Source: Acidovorax sp. T1 (GTDB lineage Bacteria; Pseudomonadota; Gammaproteobacteria; Burkholderiales; Burkholderiaceae_C). Taken from it: a DNA stretch of 64,000 nt. The translations under genes and the position numbers were made by a program. Below the pieces are notes generated by a model that saw nothing but the letters and a program-made list of their open reading frames with translations, did not search any database and was not told the DNA's origin. Location of the stretch: positions 3,604,001-3,668,000 of the forward strand of contig NZ_CP021648.1 in NCBI RefSeq assembly GCF_002176815.1, written 5' to 3'. Of this stretch, positions 33,335 to 42,316 are shown one piece after another (the first letter of the stretch is position 1; the number at the start of each line of letters is the position of its first letter).

Positions 33335-34278
33335 TCCGCTCATTCGACCTTCTGCGCCGCATGCGGGCTGCCGTCACCTCCGTGCTGCTGCTCAGCGCCA
33401 CGGGCAGCTACGCCCTGAACACGGCGACCATCGTGGGTTCAGTGGCTTCGCCCGATTGCCTGGAGTACCGGGTGGTGGGTATCTGCTACTGGCTCTACTG
33501 CACCTGGACCGGCTGCACGGTGCGCACGTCCGTCAAGGTCAGGTACTACATCCCCGATGCGGTGGTTTCGTCCTACTCGAACACCGGCGAGAACCCCTGG
33601 GTCGAAGTGCGCGCCATGAGCACGCCCAACCCTTCGGCCCAGGCCGGCGGGGACGGCACCACCAATGAAGATCACGAAAACAATCTCGCGAAGTTCAAGA
33701 ACGCGGACGTCATCGGCCACCCCGGCGTCGAGGTGTTCAACCAGTTCGTCTCGTCCTCGGGCTATTTCTGCGAGGGCGCAGGCACGGCCTTCATGCCGTA
33801 CCTGCTCAGTACGCTGGACACGCCGGCCTGGCGCTACAACGTACCGGAGATGGTGTACCCGGAGGCATTGATCCCGGGCATGCGCGAGGTCGGCGCGCGC
33901 TCGACCCTGAACCTCTGGGGCAACGTCTATCCGCGCGGCGGCTTCCTGCACCAGACGGACGACCACAAGGCCGGTGCCGTGGTGGCCCAACGGGCCGGCG
34001 ATGTGGTCACGCGCCGCGGGCAGATCCACGTCTATCAGCCGCTGCTCGCCAACTCCCGCGATGGCTACTGGCCGGCCGGCGCGCTGATGGAGGGCGATGC
34101 CTCGACCGGCAAGTGGCAGGAACTCACGCCCGTCCTGTCCTCGTCCTGCACGGTCTTCCCGCGCAACGGCTTCCTGACACAGGCCCAACAAGGCGACTAC
34201 GCCTGGGCGTTGTGGCGGCCCTATGCGTGCTGCGAACGCCGGGGCCAGGTGTTCCTCGGCAGCGTCGATTTCTATTGA
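33331..34278 (+). CDS. TraU-like ICE protein of the PFL_4710 family (TIGR03756)
   Basis: 315 residues with a signal peptide ending near SYALN. It contains many cysteines (CLEYRVVGICYWLYCTW near residue 45, FCEGAG, SSCTVF, YACCERRGQ), as in TraU proteins of F-like systems, which depend on disulfides. TraU-like proteins are needed for DNA transfer or mating-pair stabilisation. The DsbA-like protein encoded upstream fits this need. Confidence 0.88.
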   Translation: MIRSFDLLRRMRAAVTSVLLLSATGSYALNTATIVGSVASPDCLEYRVVGICYWLYCTWTGCTVRTSVKVRYYIPDAVVSSYSNTGENPWVEVRAMSTPNPSAQAGGDGTTNEDHENNLAKFKNADVIGHPGVEVFNQFVSSSGYFCEGAGTAFMPYLLSTLDTPAWRYNVPEMVYPEALIPGMREVGARSTLNLWGNVYPRGGFLHQTDDHKAGAVVAQRAGDVVTRRGQIHVYQPLLANSRDGYWPAGALMEGDASTGKWQELTPVLSSSCTVFPRNGFLTQAQQGDYAWALWRPYACCERRGQVFLGSVDFY

Positions 34279-34288
34279 GGGTACGGCG

Positions 34289-35683
34289 ATGAAGCGTCCT
34301 GAACTGATGAACCCATCCGCCAAGGTTCGCCGCCCGCTGCGCCCCACGGCGCTAGCCGGCGCGCTCGCCCTGGTCTGTGGCCTCGCGTGGGCGCAGGCCG
34401 GCTTCCAGACCAGCGGCCCCGTCATCGGCGATGAGGTCATGTACTCGATCGGCGGTGGCAGTGCGGTGTCCATGGGCCGCGCCGCTGGCATGCGTTCGAT
34501 CGGGGTCGGCCTGGGTTGGAACAGCAACCTCATCTGCGGCGACATGAGCATCCAGACCACGCTGCGCAATCAGCTCAATGGGATCACGAATGGGTTCCAG
34601 CAGATCATGAGCAACGTGATCCAGAGCGCGACCAGTGCCGTGGCATCGCTGCCGGCGCTGATCATCCAGCGTGCCGATCCGGGGCTGTACAACCTGCTGA
34701 CCAATGGTGTGCTGCAGGCGAGGCTGGATTTCGACCGCTCCAAGCTGACGTGTCGCGCGATGGCCGAGAAGATGGCCGAGACGGCGGGCGGCCAGCTCGG
34801 ATGGAGCCAGATGGCGGAAGGCATGGCGCTGCGCGATGCGGTGTCGAGCACGGATGCCGTATCGGCGATCGAGCAGGCCGAGACGCGCCGCGGCAACGAC
34901 GGCGTGCCCTGGGTGGGCGGCAGCAATGCCGGCGGCGCGGGCCAGTCGGCCATCCGGGTGGTCGGTGACGTGACGCGGGCGGGCTACAACCTGGTCAACG
35001 GGCGCAGCGTGACTGACACGTCCTCCATCGCGCCCGCCAGTTGCGCGAGCCTGTCCTGCCAGACCTGGACGTCGCCGCAGCAGGCGACCGAATGGGCGAC
35101 GCGGGTTCTCGGGGAACAGGTACAGCGCACGTGTGATTCCTGCACCAAGACCGAGACCGTGCCTGGCGTCGGGCTGACGCCGCTGATCCAGGAGGAGTAC
35201 GAGACCAAGCTGGAGGCCTTGCAGGAACTGGTCTCTGGGACGCGCAACACGACGTTCGAGAACCTGCATGCAGCCGGCAGCACCTCGCTGCCCATTACAC
35301 GCGGCGTCATCGAGGCGCTGCGCGACGAGCCAGACCAAGACCTGCTGGCGCGACGTCTCGCGTCCGAGGTCGCGTTGTCGTCCGTGCTGGAGAAGGCATT
35401 GCTGCTCCAGCGGACCCTGCTGACCGGCAAGAAGGAACCCAACGTGGCGGCCAACCAGTTGGCGGTCGAGGCCGTGAACCACGAGAGCGACACGCTCGAT
35501 CAGGAGATCCGCAACCTCAAGACCGAACTTGAACTGCGGCGCGAACTGGCGAACAACTCGCCCATGGCCATCATCCAGCGCCACGGGACGCGCGCGGCCG
35601 GCTCGCGCGGCATCTACGAAGGCGACCCGGTGCCCGACCGCCTCGATCGGTTGCAGCGGGGCAACCCGGGAGGCACGCCATGA
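34289..35683 (+). CDS. ICE protein of the PFL_4711 family (TIGR03755)
   Basis: 464 residues from the ATG at 34289, with GAGGGTACGGCG upstream; the frame is open to 34223. A signal peptide ends near LAWAQA. Conserved parts are YSIGGGSAVSMGRAA, IGVGLGWNSNLICGDM and the SLSCQTWTSPQQATEWATRVLGEQ segment with CDSC. Predicted periplasmic, with coiled-coil segments in its second half. It functions with the TraU/TraH-like set; exact role unknown. It overlaps the next gene by 4 bases. Confidence 0.85.
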   Translation: MKRPELMNPSAKVRRPLRPTALAGALALVCGLAWAQAGFQTSGPVIGDEVMYSIGGGSAVSMGRAAGMRSIGVGLGWNSNLICGDMSIQTTLRNQLNGITNGFQQIMSNVIQSATSAVASLPALIIQRADPGLYNLLTNGVLQARLDFDRSKLTCRAMAEKMAETAGGQLGWSQMAEGMALRDAVSSTDAVSAIEQAETRRGNDGVPWVGGSNAGGAGQSAIRVVGDVTRAGYNLVNGRSVTDTSSIAPASCASLSCQTWTSPQQATEWATRVLGEQVQRTCDSCTKTETVPGVGLTPLIQEEYETKLEALQELVSGTRNTTFENLHAAGSTSLPITRGVIEALRDEPDQDLLARRLASEVALSSVLEKALLLQRTLLTGKKEPNVAANQLAVEAVNHESDTLDQEIRNLKTELELRRELANNSPMAIIQRHGTRAAGSRGIYEGDPVPDRLDRLQRGNPGGTP

Positions 35684-36027
35684 ACGCGGCCTGGCTGCGC
35701 CCGCGCTGGCTTTTCAGCCGGCGCGCGGCAAAGGCGCTGCTCCTGGCGGTGGTCATCATCGCCGCGGCCGTGGGCGCCAATCTCGTCGGCATCTACCTCG
35801 TCGGCAGCGTTGCCGGCTGGGAGCGGTGGCTGGCTGCCAGCGCGGGCTACTTCCTGGTGTGGCGGCTGTGCCTGTACGGCGCGACGGTCTATGGCTGGGT
35901 CTGGATGCGCCGCCGGCTGCTGGCCCGCGAGGAAGACGCGCAAGCGCGGCGACGCCTGGTGCGCAGCGAGATCGCCGGCGTCGTCGCCATCGTGGCGCTG
36001 GAAGCCAGCCTGCTGATGCAGAGCTGA
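35680..36027 (+). CDS. Small ICE inner-membrane protein (115 aa)
   Basis: The start overlaps the preceding stop (ATGA). Three hydrophobic stretches are visible (about 18-43, 55-78 and 97-113), separated by basic loops (RRRLLAREEDAQARRRLVR). It lies between the PFL_4711-like and TraG-like genes, a conserved place in this ICE class. Function is not known. Confidence 0.75.
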   Translation: MNAAWLRPRWLFSRRAAKALLLAVVIIAAAVGANLVGIYLVGSVAGWERWLAASAGYFLVWRLCLYGATVYGWVWMRRRLLAREEDAQARRRLVRSEIAGVVAIVALEASLLMQS

Positions 36028-36042
36028 AGAGGGAGCCGCGCC

Positions 36043-37566
36043 ATGACGCTTTTTACGACCGACTACCTGGAGTACTACCTGACGCTGGTGTCCTGGATCG
36101 TCAACAACGGCATCTGGGCGGTGCTGGTGTCGAGCGGAGTATTCGCGCTGCCGTTCGTCGCCATCATCGTGCAGGAGTGGTTGAAGGCCCGTGCGGAAGG
36201 TGCCGACGAAGGCAACAAGGGCGTGCTCTCGGCTGCGCGCATCGAGAACCGGGTCTTCGTCGCCATCGTGGTGGTGATGTTCGCTGGCATCCCGTTCATC
36301 GACGTGGACCTCAACACCATCCAGTACGACAGCTCGCGCTCGGCCCAGTGCCAGGTCAGCGTGCCGCAGCCCACGGATACCGGCTGGTCGCAGTCCTTCA
36401 GCACCATCAACAACCAGTCGGCGAAGGTGCCGGTCTGGTGGGCTTTCATGCACGCGCTCTCGCGCGCCGTCACGAGCGCCTCGGTGGCGGCGATCCCATG
36501 CGGCACGGACCTGCGGCAGATGCGCATGGAGATCGACGCGACCCGCATTGACGACCCGGTACTGGCTCAGGAAGTAGCGGATTTCTCGCGGGATTGCTAT
36601 GGGCCTGCGCGGGCCAAATTGTTCATGCAGCGCCCTCAGCTTGATGAGCAGCAGATGCACGACGTGACCTGGATAGGGTCGAGGTTTTTCACGGGCACGG
36701 GCGGCTACTACGACACCTACCGCTCAAGCACGCCGCGCGACGACTGGCCCTACGACAGCACCCGCGATGCGGGGCTTGCACAGGTGGGCAGCGGTGGCGG
36801 CTACCCGACCTGCAGGCAGTGGTGGGCCGATGGCGGCAATGGCCTGCGGGCACGCCTGCTGGGACAGGTGGACCCGAACCTGTTGAATCGCCTGGCAGGC
36901 TGGGCCGGGTTCCTGAGCAGGGCCGAGGTGGACGACTCGGTGATCCGCGCCATCGCGTCACCGCGGCAACAGAAATTGAACCAGGGTAGCGTCTATACGG
37001 ACTATGGCGGCCAGATCGACAAGACCTTGCCGAACATCGTGACGCGGGCCACGGGAGACGTTGGGATGGCCGTCGGCGCGATTGCCGCGTTTCCCGCCAT
37101 GGACGTCGTGAGACAGTCTCTGCCCATGGTCCTCGCCTTGCTCAAGATGGCGCTGGTCATCTGCATCCCGCTTGTGCTGGTCGTAGGCACCTACGATCTG
37201 AAGACGGTCGTTACCGTCAGCGTCGTGCAGTTCGCGCTCTTCTTCACGGACTTCTGGTTTCAGCTTGCGCGCTGGATCGATTCGACGATCCTGGATGCGC
37301 TCTATGGCTGGGGGTTCGGCTGGAATCGGCCGCACACCAACTTCGACCCGCTGGTGGGGCTGAACAACGCCTTCGGAGACATGCTCCTGATGTTTGTCAC
37401 GGGCACGATGTTCATCGTACTGCCTACGTTCTGGATCATGGCCTTGGCTTGGGCGGGCGTTCGTGCCGGCAACGTGTTGCAAGGCCTCGCAGGAGCCACC
37501 GGAGATGCCAAGGCTGCTGGCGGAAGGGGAGGAAGCATTGCGATCAATGCAGTGTCGAAGAAGTGA
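36043..37566 (+). CDS. traG: TraG N-terminal-like conjugal transfer protein
   Basis: 507 residues with hydrophobic segments near the N-terminus (about 20-45 and 75-95) and a cluster near residues 355-410 and 440-475. This matches the N-terminal membrane domain of F-type TraG, which supports mating-pair stabilisation and pilus assembly. It lacks the long periplasmic C-terminal domain of F TraG. It is the last gene of the T4SS operon and ends 7 bases from the convergent DUF3742 gene. Confidence 0.87.
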   Translation: MTLFTTDYLEYYLTLVSWIVNNGIWAVLVSSGVFALPFVAIIVQEWLKARAEGADEGNKGVLSAARIENRVFVAIVVVMFAGIPFIDVDLNTIQYDSSRSAQCQVSVPQPTDTGWSQSFSTINNQSAKVPVWWAFMHALSRAVTSASVAAIPCGTDLRQMRMEIDATRIDDPVLAQEVADFSRDCYGPARAKLFMQRPQLDEQQMHDVTWIGSRFFTGTGGYYDTYRSSTPRDDWPYDSTRDAGLAQVGSGGGYPTCRQWWADGGNGLRARLLGQVDPNLLNRLAGWAGFLSRAEVDDSVIRAIASPRQQKLNQGSVYTDYGGQIDKTLPNIVTRATGDVGMAVGAIAAFPAMDVVRQSLPMVLALLKMALVICIPLVLVVGTYDLKTVVTVSVVQFALFFTDFWFQLARWIDSTILDALYGWGFGWNRPHTNFDPLVGLNNAFGDMLLMFVTGTMFIVLPTFWIMALAWAGVRAGNVLQGLAGATGDAKAAGGRGGSIAINAVSKK

Positions 37567-37572
37567 TCGCTG

Positions 37573-37932
37573 CTAGTCGTCCTCGACATGAGGATCAATG
37601 CGGAAACCGTCGTAGGTGTATAGGCCGAATCCTGCTGGTCCGTTTCGCCACTCTGGCTCGGGCAACTCCTCGCCCAAGTCGGTGTTGCGGGCCATCCAGG
37701 CAACCACCATGACGCACACCATCACCAGGGCCAGCCAGAAGGTGGTGTACAGCAGCACCCCGAGCGCAGCCAGCTTAACCATCCACACGAGCGCGGTGGC
37801 TCCAGCCGTCGGCATGCCCTTGGAAACCAACCAGTTCGACGCCCGCCGTTCACAGCGCGCGTAGGCACGCCATCCGCGGCCAAAGGCGCGGCCGAGGCGT
37901 TCTGCGGTGCTGGTGCGAGTCGTGGTGTTCAT
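37573..37932 (-). CDS. DUF3742-family ICE protein
   Basis: 119 residues on the opposite strand to the T4SS operon. An N-terminal amphipathic region (RLGRAFGRGWRAYARCERRASNW) is followed by two close hydrophobic segments (about 45-80) and a C-terminal GFGLYTYDGFRID motif typical of the family. It is found at this place in many ICEs of this class. Its role is unknown; a membrane-associated regulator or entry-exclusion factor would be guesses. Confidence 0.85.
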   Translation of the reverse strand: MNTTTRTSTAERLGRAFGRGWRAYARCERRASNWLVSKGMPTAGATALVWMVKLAALGVLLYTTFWLALVMVCVMVVAWMARNTDLGEELPEPEWRNGPAGFGLYTYDGFRIDPHVEDD

Positions 37933-38016
37933 GGTCGTCTCCTACTGCTGAGGGATGCCTATTTCAGTTTGGTCCATTTCATTCTGTTTAGGGCTTCAAT
38001 GTGTTCTCTTGCTGCT

Positions 38017-38649
38017 TCAGGACGCTTCGTCATCCGGTTCCAACGGGCCAGGGTCGGGCTCCACGCCGATGCGGTATGTAGCAACGAAACGCGGCCAGTC
38101 CACATGGTCAACGAGATCGATGTCCTCGATGACACTGACCTTCGCGCTGGCACGCTCGAACAGCGCGATGCTCTTGGCGGGATAGTTGTTGCGCGACGGA
38201 TAGAGCACCCCGTCGAACAGCACCTGGCCGTCATCTCCAAGCATCGCATGCACCTGGGCCGACACCTGCTGCGTGTGCGTGTAGTCGCGGCTGGCCAACT
38301 GCTCCAGGTTCAGGCCGAAGTAGCCCGCCATGACGCCCGGCGCCGTGAGGTCGGCCAGAAGCACGTCGTCCATCACGCCCACTGCGCGCACCATCCGGCT
38401 CTGGACTTCTTTCAGCGCGATCGAGCGCTTCGTGTCCGCAAGCCACTGGTGCTTATGAAACACCGACTCCATCAGCGCCGTGGGCAGGTCGCGCCCCAGG
38501 TAGAGCACCCCGTAGGCCTGGGCCGGGTCATCGTAGCGATTGGTGCTGCTGCGGCCATAGTACAGCGGGCTGCCCCGATAGACGACGCGGCTCACATGCT
38601 GGAGCAGCTCACCGGCATCGATCAGGAACGAAGGCAGCTCGTGGCTCAT
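38017..38649 (-). CDS. RES-domain NAD+-degrading toxin
   Basis: 210 residues. The RES family pattern is visible: VVYRGSPLYYGRSSTNRYDD (conserved Arg), LMESVFHKH (Glu) and a later conserved Ser region. Characterised RES toxins break down NAD+ and stop growth. It starts 12 bases after its antitoxin gene, on the same strand, so the two form a classical TA operon that can hold the ICE in the population. Confidence 0.87.
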   Translation of the reverse strand: MSHELPSFLIDAGELLQHVSRVVYRGSPLYYGRSSTNRYDDPAQAYGVLYLGRDLPTALMESVFHKHQWLADTKRSIALKEVQSRMVRAVGVMDDVLLADLTAPGVMAGYFGLNLEQLASRDYTHTQQVSAQVHAMLGDDGQVLFDGVLYPSRNNYPAKSIALFERASAKVSVIEDIDLVDHVDWPRFVATYRIGVEPDPGPLEPDDEAS

Positions 38650-38661
38650 GGCGATCTCGCT

Positions 38662-39294
38662 TCAATGCACCTGAACGCCCAGCACGTTGAACACGGCCTC
38701 GGCCACGTCGTCGATCGTGCCATGCGTCACCGCATCCACTGGCGAGCGGCCGCCCAAACCTTCGAGCGGTTCGGACAGTGCGCGGTAGATCGTCCAAGGG
38801 TCGATGCCCTCGACCTCCTGAAGCACGGTTTGGGTCAACTGCTGCTTCACCGGGTCGAGCTGCCAGTCGGGCAGTTTCTGGCCTCGCGGCCCCACGTTCA
38901 GCGCCAGCAGCCGACGGGCGAGGATGTCCTTGTAGATCTGCTGGCGCGACTTGTCCGCCAGCTTGGCGTACTCCGCGGGCGGCAGGTTGTGCGGCTGGTT
39001 GAAGGTTTCCAGCAGCACGGCGCGGCCTCGCTGGACGTCGGTTTCAGTCGGCGCCCAGCGCGTCTCAGCGCGCAGCGCAGCCGTCTTACGCTTCAAGGCG
39101 TGCTCCACCGTTTCACCTTCGAGGTTGGCTGGCAGCTTTACCGCCTCCACGCGCTCGTGAATGAACGCCTGCAACTCGGCCGCGAAAGCCGGCGCATCCC
39201 GGATTTCGACGGTATCCGCGAAGCGGCGCACATCCTCCACGGTGACACGCGGCAGACGGTCGGCAATGAATTCAATGGCGGTGGGCATGGTCAT
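38662..39294 (-). CDS. Xre/ParS-like antitoxin of the RES toxin
   Basis: 210 residues. The C-terminal part (YRALSEPLEGLGGRSPVDAVTHG) resembles the toxin-binding DUF2384 domain of RES-type antitoxins. The middle region (ADKSRQQIYKDILARRLLALN) may supply the DNA-binding helices. Of two possible starts (39294 or 39288), the first has GGGAG upstream. It probably represses its own promoter at 39323-39351. Confidence 0.82.
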   Translation of the reverse strand: MTMPTAIEFIADRLPRVTVEDVRRFADTVEIRDAPAFAAELQAFIHERVEAVKLPANLEGETVEHALKRKTAALRAETRWAPTETDVQRGRAVLLETFNQPHNLPPAEYAKLADKSRQQIYKDILARRLLALNVGPRGQKLPDWQLDPVKQQLTQTVLQEVEGIDPWTIYRALSEPLEGLGGRSPVDAVTHGTIDDVAEAVFNVLGVQVH

Positions 39295-39322
39295 CTCCCA
39301 GGTAGGTTTGAGACAGGACTTA

Positions 39323-39358
39323 CTCTAGTCGCCTTTGTCGCATTTGTCAACTTTGACG
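39323..39358 (-). promoter_or_regulatory. Promoter and 9-bp repeats of the RES/Xre operon
   Basis: On the minus strand a perfect TTGACA (-35, 39351-39346) is followed after 17 bases by TAGAGT (-10, 39328-39323), about 29 bases before the antitoxin start. On the plus strand TTTGTC, TTTGTC and TTTGAC occur at 39335, 39344 and 39353, exactly 9 bases apart, and GTCAA-CT-TTGAC makes a small palindrome over the -35. This is a likely autorepression site. Confidence 0.7.
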
Positions 39359-39445
39359 CCTAGAGAGCAACCTACCTGGCGAAAACAGCGTCTCCGCAGC
39401 ATAGGCCGAGGCCAGCGGCTGGTCGCCGCGCAATCCATTCGTGCG

Positions 39446-39521
39446 GGTTCCACATTGACGCTGGAACCGCAACCCAGGCCCCGCTATACCGAAACGGTTA
39501 AAGGCCAAAGGGCCGAAACGG
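39446..39521 (+). promoter_or_regulatory. Inverted and direct repeats upstream of the relaxase gene, oriT candidate
   Basis: GGTTCCA (39446-39452) and TGGAACC (39462-39468) form a 7-bp inverted repeat with a 9-base loop. CCGAAACGG is repeated at 39489 and 39513. Origins of transfer often lie next to the relaxase gene and consist of such repeats. No nick site of a characterised MobH oriT was recognised, so this is a candidate only. Confidence 0.3.
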
Positions 39522-39603
39522 CAAGGGAATGGGGTGCAAGGGGAAAGGCCCTACCTCGAAAAGGCAAAAAGGCCTCCCGGTCGGCCCGCCACAGGACACC
39601 CGC

Positions 39604-41466
39604 ATGCTCTCCCTGTTCCAGCGAAAACGGCCCCCGGTCGCCGGCGCGCCACCGCCAGCACCCGCCACCGTCCTCCCGAAAGGGTTGATGCGGCCCGAGT
39701 CGGCCGCATCGCTGCTGGCCACCCCGCGCCGGCAGAAGCTGCTGGAGCACATTTGGCAGCGCACCTCGCTGTCGCGCAGGCAATTCGCCACGCTGTACCG
39801 AGCGCCCCTGGAACGCTACGCCGAGCTGGTCCAGGCCTTCCCGGCCTCCGAGGCGCATCACCATGCCTATCTGGGCGGCATGCTCGACCACGGCCTCGAA
39901 ATCGTCGCCTACAGTCTGAAACTGCGGCAGTCCCATCTGCTGCCCATCGGCGCCAGCCCCGAAGACCAAGCGGCACAGTCCGAAGCCTGGACCGCCGCCG
40001 TCGCCTACGCCGCGCTGCTGCACGACATCGGCAAGATCGCCGTCGATCTGCACGTCGAGCTGGCCGACGGCAGCATCTGGCACCCTTGGCACGGCCCGCT
40101 GCGCCAGCCATACCGATTCCGCTACCGCGACGATCGCGAGTACCGCCTGCACAGCGCCGCGACAGGTTTGCTCTACCACCAACTGCTCGACCGTGAGGCC
40201 CTGGACTGGCTCAGCGGCTATCCGTCCCTGTGGGCACCACTGCTCTACGTCCTGGCCGGGCAGTACGAGCACGCCGGCGTACTGGGCGAACTTGTCGTGC
40301 AGGCAGACCGGGCCTCGGTGGCCCAGGAGCTGGGCGGCGATCCGGCCCGCGCCATGGCTGCGCCCAAGCACGCGCTGCAGCGCAAGCTGCTCGACGGGTT
40401 GCGCTACCTGCTCAAGGAACAGTTGAAACTGAACCAGCCGGAAGCCTCCGATGGCTGGCTCACCGACGATGCCCTGTGGCTGGTGAGCAAAACGGTCTCG
40501 GACAAACTGCGTGCGCACCTGCTGTCCCAAGGCGTCGATGGCATCCCTGCGAACAACACCGCGGTGTTCAACGTCCTCCAGGATCACGGCATGTTGCAGC
40601 CGGCGCCCGACGGCAAGGCTATTTGGCGCGCGACCATAACCAGTTCCACCGGCTGGTCCCACTCGTTCACCCTGTTGCGCCTCGCTCCTGCGCTGATCTG
40701 GGAATCTGGCGAGCGACCGACGCCTTTTGCAGGCACGGTAGCGATCGACGCGGCAGTCGCCGAAAACGACGCCGAGGCGCCGAAAATGCCGCCTGCGGCC
40801 ATGGCGAAGGCAGCCCCGAACGGTCAGAAACTTCCATCTTGGGAAGGCAGTAGTACCGTCACCGCCTCACCGCCTAAGGCCCAGCCCGTGTCCGATGTCA
40901 TGGAGGACATGCTGGCAATGGTGAGCACGAGCGGCTCGCCTGGTGCCGAGCAGGATGTGGAGCCGGTCGCACAGAGAAGCTACCCCGCAGACCCCAGCAC
41001 TCCTATGCCAGCGACTGCCGCAGTGCTTCCTTCGCCACCACCATCTACTGCTAAACCACCCCTAACAGCAGCGCCCCCGTCAGGCGAACATTTCATGATG
41101 TGGCTGAAACAGGGAATTGCTTCGCGCCGGCTCATCATCAACGACGCAAAAGCGCTCGTGCATTCCGTGAATGACACGGCCTACTTGGTCAGCCCAGGTG
41201 TGTTCCAGCGCTACGTCCAGGAGCACCCTCATGTCGGCACGCTGGCACGGCAGGACAAGATGCCGGATTGGCAGTGGGTGCAGAAGCGCTTTGAGAAACT
41301 GGGGTTGCATCGAAAGCACGACAGCGGCTTGAACATCTGGATCTGTGAAGTCACCGGGCCGCGCAAGTCCCGGAAGCTGCATGGGTATTTGCTGATCGAT
41401 GCGAATTGGTTGTTCGATGCAGTACCACCCAACAATCCTTATCTCAGAGTTACGCAAGAGATTTGA
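39604..41466 (+). CDS. traI: MobH-family relaxase, TraI_2 type (TIGR03760-like)
   Basis: 620 residues from the ATG at 39604; the frame is open to 39529. The TraI_2 domain has EAHHHAYLGGMLDHGLEI at 84-100 and the HD-type metal site ALLHDIGKIAVD at about 138-147, the features of MobH relaxases. The middle (about 400-500) is a Pro/Ala-rich linker. The C-terminal TraI_2_C domain (about 505-615) includes MMWLKQGIASRRLIIND. The enzyme nicks and carries the transferred ICE strand. The C-terminal part is visibly less GC-rich than the N-terminal one. This is the last recognised transfer gene in the window. Confidence 0.9.
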   Translation: MLSLFQRKRPPVAGAPPPAPATVLPKGLMRPESAASLLATPRRQKLLEHIWQRTSLSRRQFATLYRAPLERYAELVQAFPASEAHHHAYLGGMLDHGLEIVAYSLKLRQSHLLPIGASPEDQAAQSEAWTAAVAYAALLHDIGKIAVDLHVELADGSIWHPWHGPLRQPYRFRYRDDREYRLHSAATGLLYHQLLDREALDWLSGYPSLWAPLLYVLAGQYEHAGVLGELVVQADRASVAQELGGDPARAMAAPKHALQRKLLDGLRYLLKEQLKLNQPEASDGWLTDDALWLVSKTVSDKLRAHLLSQGVDGIPANNTAVFNVLQDHGMLQPAPDGKAIWRATITSSTGWSHSFTLLRLAPALIWESGERPTPFAGTVAIDAAVAENDAEAPKMPPAAMAKAAPNGQKLPSWEGSSTVTASPPKAQPVSDVMEDMLAMVSTSGSPGAEQDVEPVAQRSYPADPSTPMPATAAVLPSPPPSTAKPPLTAAPPSGEHFMMWLKQGIASRRLIINDAKALVHSVNDTAYLVSPGVFQRYVQEHPHVGTLARQDKMPDWQWVQKRFEKLGLHRKHDSGLNIWICEVTGPRKSRKLHGYLLIDANWLFDAVPPNNPYLRVTQEI

Positions 41467-41516
41467 GCATGGAGTCCTACGTGGCGGTGAGATACGGTAG
41501 AGTTCGCCTTGGTAGG

Positions 41517-41999
41517 TTAGCGGCTAGCCAAGGTGTCCAGCACAAAGTCAGCGCGTTGCGCCACTCTGATCTTGGGCAACCGCGATACCGCATAGCCCAG
41601 CGCTGGATAGGTGCGCTGAAGCCGCTCGAATTCAGCCCGCGCTTCATCCATGCTGTGACGGCGTTCTTCGTCCTGCACATAGATTTCAGGCCACGGCGGG
41701 GCCAGAAAGATGCGCGAGTGGTAGCGATGCGACTGGGCAATCGTGTCCAGAATAGTAGTGCCGTCCAGTGCCTGGGGTGCTGCCGCCGCGTCGATCAGGC
41801 CACGGTCGAAGAACACCCATTGCGTATTGCTGCGTGGCGCATTGGCATGGTTGTCTAGCGCAAGGTCGATGGCCCCGCGCAGGAAGGCCGTCATGTCGAG
41901 CCACGGCAGGGCCTGGCCGCCCGTGCGTGTTTGTTCCTGAACGATACGCCGTCCAGGCTCCTCAATTACGGCATCCCTGGATTTCCATTCAACCCCCAC
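41517..41999 (-). pseudogene. 5'-truncated AAA_28-type ATPase/kinase gene
   Basis: About 160 residues containing AVIEEPGRRIVQEQ, WVFFDRGLIDAAAA and FLAPPWPEIYVQDEERRHS, which match the middle and end of AAA_28-type NTPases. The N-terminal P-loop that should come about 20-30 residues before VIEEPG is missing. Reading back, the frame meets a stop only six codons above the GTG at 41999. The gene was therefore cut at this point, most likely by the rearrangement that brought the neighbouring remnants. Confidence 0.7.
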
Positions 42000-42014
42000 A
42001 AACGAGAACGACGA

Positions 42015-42316
42015 TCAACTATCTCCTGAAAGGCCATCAGCATCCATCAAGGCCAGCATGCCAACAATGAGTGCGTGCATGCCCTGTTGAGTTCGGCCTC
42101 CATCTCGGCTTCCTCCGTCGCACGGTCTGCATCCACGACGGGTTCCCGTTCGGCGACCGAGTACACCGTGTCGGCCACGGCAAGGCAGTGGAACGCCACG
42201 GTGGTCAACAGCCAGCGCGCATGCTCCATCGATATGCCGTAGGCCTGAGCGATGTGGCGTTGGTGGCCGACGATTTTGTCGAGCATGGGCTGGGTCGCCG
42301 CCAGACGGCGGATCAC
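42015..42316 (-). pseudogene. Frameshifted small gene remnant
   Basis: One minus frame gives LDKIVGHQRHIAQAYGISMEHARWLLTTVAFHCLAVADTVYSVAEREPVVDAD ending in EAELNRAC, after which it loses sense. The next frame continues MHALIVGMLALMDAD to a stop at 42015. The switch lies at a GCATGC tract. Restoring 4 bases would join the two. I do not recognise the family. Confidence 0.45.
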
